54,543 bases of DNA from CAYJPV01 sp964396055 (GTDB lineage Bacteria; Acidobacteriota; Vicinamibacteria; Vicinamibacterales; JAKQTR01), in NCBI GenBank assembly GCA_964396055.1, contig CAYNDV010000014.1, positions 1 through 54,543 on the forward strand, in the 5' to 3' direction. Below, piece by piece: positions 53,416 through 54,543 of the stretch. Numbering within the stretch: position 1 is the stretch's first letter; each line of letters opens with the position of its first letter. Both the position numbers and the translations under genes were made by a program. The notes under the pieces were generated by a model. That model had not been told where the DNA came from. It saw only the letters and a program-made list of their open reading frames with translations, and searched no databases.

Positions 53416-54366
53416 GTGCCTGACAAGAAAACGATCGCGGTGATTGGGGCAACAGGCGCACAGGGCGGCGGGCTGGTGCGGGCGATTCTGGCCGACCCGG
53501 CCGGCGGGTTCTCGGTACGTGCCATCACCCGCGACGCGACGACCGACAAGGCGCGCGCGCTGGCCGGGATGGGCGCCGAGGTGGTGGCGGCCAACCTCGA
53601 CGACGAAGCGAGCCTGGCGGTCGCGTTCGCGGGCGCGTACGGGGCGTTCTGCGTGACCGCGTTCTGGGAGCACTTCTCGCCCGAGCGGGAACTGGCGCAG
53701 GCGGCGAACATGGCGCGGGCCGCGAAGGCTGCAGGGGTGCACCACGCGATCTGGTCGACCCTCGAGGACACGCGCCGCTGGGTGCCCCTGACCGACGATC
53801 GGATGCCGACCCTGATGGAGCGGTACAAGGTCCCGCACTTCGACGCCAAGGGCAGCGCCGACGCGCTCTTCACCCAGGCCGGCGTGCCGACGACGTTCCT
53901 CCTGACGTCGTTCTACTGGGACAACTTCGTCGCGTTCGGCATGGGGCCGAAGAAGGGGCCCGACGGCGTGCTGGCGATCACCATGCCCATGGGTGAGACG
54001 AAGCTGCCCGGGATCGCGGCGGACGACATCGGCAAGTGCGCCTACGGGATCTTCCAGCGGGGCACCTCGCTGGTCGGCCAGACCATCGGCATTGCCGGCG
54101 ACCACCTCACGGGGGCCGAGATGGCGGCGGCGTTGGGCCAGGCCCTCGGCCAGCCGGTGAAGTACAACGCCGTACCGCCGGCCATCTACCGCGGATTCGG
54201 GTTTCCCGGCGCGGACGACCTGGCCAACATGTTCCAGTTCAAGCACGATTTCGAGGCAGAGTTCTGCGGTGCCAGGAACCTGGCGACGAGCCGCTCGCTC
54301 AATCCCGAGCTGCAGTCATTCGCGGCCTGGCTCGAGCGGAACAAGACGCGCATCCCGCTGGAGTAG
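53416..54366 (+). CDS. NmrA-like NAD(P)-binding protein
   Basis: 316 residues. The N-terminal Rossmann motif IAVIGATGAQGGGLVRAILA is that of NmrA/HSCARG-type atypical short-chain dehydrogenases, which bind NADP(H) but often lack the catalytic tyrosine-lysine pair and act as redox sensors. The later motifs (HAIWSTLEDTRRW; FLLTSFYWDNFVAFGMG; IAADDIGKCAYGIF) fit that family. GTG 53416 lies 7 bp after GGAGGG (53403-53408); the extension from 53338 is rejected because it contains the leader structure. It is 97 bp after the alpha/beta-hydrolase gene. Confidence 0.88.
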   Translation: MPDKKTIAVIGATGAQGGGLVRAILADPAGGFSVRAITRDATTDKARALAGMGAEVVAANLDDEASLAVAFAGAYGAFCVTAFWEHFSPERELAQAANMARAAKAAGVHHAIWSTLEDTRRWVPLTDDRMPTLMERYKVPHFDAKGSADALFTQAGVPTTFLLTSFYWDNFVAFGMGPKKGPDGVLAITMPMGETKLPGIAADDIGKCAYGIFQRGTSLVGQTIGIAGDHLTGAEMAAALGQALGQPVKYNAVPPAIYRGFGFPGADDLANMFQFKHDFEAEFCGARNLATSRSLNPELQSFAAWLERNKTRIPLE

Positions 54367-54435
54367 GCCGTTCGCGCTCGGACGTCCGCTCCGGTCGGCC
54401 AGGCGCCCGTGCCCCTTGCGCTGCAGAGATTCGGC

Positions 54436-54441
54436 TATGAT
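54436..54441 (+). promoter_or_regulatory. Candidate -10 box of tRNA-Leu
   Basis: TATGAT (54436-54441) lies 12 bp before the mature tRNA. A TTGCGC at 54416-54421 is only 14 bp upstream, too close for a normal -35 box, so the promoter call is weak. Confidence 0.3.
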
Positions 54442-54453
54442 CGTCCGCGGCGC

Positions 54454-54543
54454 GCCGGGGTGGCGAAACTGGCAGACGCACGGGACTTAAAATCCTGTGA
54501 GGGCACCCCCCTCGTGCGGGTTCGATCCCCGCCCCCGGCACCA
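54454..54543 (+). tRNA. tRNA-Leu (UAA anticodon)
   Basis: The acceptor stem GCCGGGG (54454-54460) pairs with CCCCGGC (54533-54539). The anticodon loop CTTAAAA gives anticodon TAA (leucine, UUA codons). The long variable arm (GAGGGCACCCCCCTC) is typical of leucine tRNA. The encoded CCA (54541-54543) is the last triplet of the window. Confidence 0.97.

Noticed and set aside
54299..54541. Minus-strand frame over the end of the window
   Set aside because: It is antisense to tRNA-Leu and gives the familiar spurious tRNA-derived peptide (GAGIEPARGG).

Overview
The window is one uniformly GC-rich bacterial chromosome segment with dense, mostly short-operon gene layout. The gene content (tricorn-type protease, two exported S9 peptidases, exported M14 and M28 peptidases, a 1,015-residue exported sortilin/BNR-repeat protein, a TAT-exported Gfo/Idh oxidoreductase, an ECF sigma operon) resembles Acidobacteriota, most likely class Vicinamibacteria. 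This is inference: no rRNA or universal marker gene is present. A run of exactly 100 N at 49337-49436 shows that the piece is a scaffold, probably from a metagenome or draft assembly. No CRISPR array, transposase, integrase or phage gene was seen.

Layout. 1-3160: tandem heptamer repeats, a saccharopine-dehydrogenase-like enzyme, REP-like hairpins, yraN, tRNA-Gly(GCC), tRNA-Cys(GCA) and a small outer-membrane beta-barrel. 3293-7523: a cassette of a NoeA-like methyltransferase, a 77-residue membrane protein with a YLDPGTGSM motif, and a convergent membrane-anchored sulfatase-fold enzyme; this is the best candidate here for an undescribed envelope-modification system. 7666-9668: membrane protein, ECF sigma factor and zinc-finger anti-sigma factor in overlapping genes. 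9678-16007: Gfo/Idh oxidoreductase, formate-tetrahydrofolate ligase, M14 peptidase, a perfect 22-bp hairpin, and a cupin. 16046-21502: tricorn-like protease and S9 peptidase. 21628-24902: membrane protein, single-domain HD (p)ppGpp-hydrolase-like protein, a CxxC/CxxC protein and a WYL regulator. 25004-28808: LolA-like and sortilin/BNR proteins. 28818-31437: carbohydrate kinase, OsmC protein, ATP-grasp ligase. 31538-36644: esterase, second S9 peptidase, M28 peptidase.

36601-42702 is a tightly coupled minus-strand leucine-catabolism operon: methylcrotonyl-CoA carboxylase beta subunit, methylglutaconyl-CoA hydratase, biotin carboxylase, separate biotin carrier, HMG-CoA lyase, and an alpha/beta hydrolase. 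A perfect TATAAT box lies 12 nt from its first ATG and a 15-bp palindrome lies just upstream. The carboxylase alpha subunit, normally one polypeptide, is split in two by a GTGA stop/start overlap. 42771-46102: YtxH-like protein, YihY/BrkB membrane protein, DUF255 thioredoxin-domain protein. 46249-51860: a TolC / periplasmic adaptor / RND pump operon interrupted by the N gap. 51913-54543: exported alpha/beta hydrolase, NmrA-type protein with a possible SD-sequestering leader, and tRNA-Leu(UAA), whose CCA is the last base triplet of the window.

Biologically the window describes a proteolytic heterotroph: secreted peptidases digest protein, cytosolic enzymes burn branched-chain amino-acid carbon (leucine operon), and an RND pump and envelope-modifying cassette look after the cell surface. 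Start codons were moved inward from the longest open frame wherever a Shine-Dalgarno sequence, signal peptide or family length required it.
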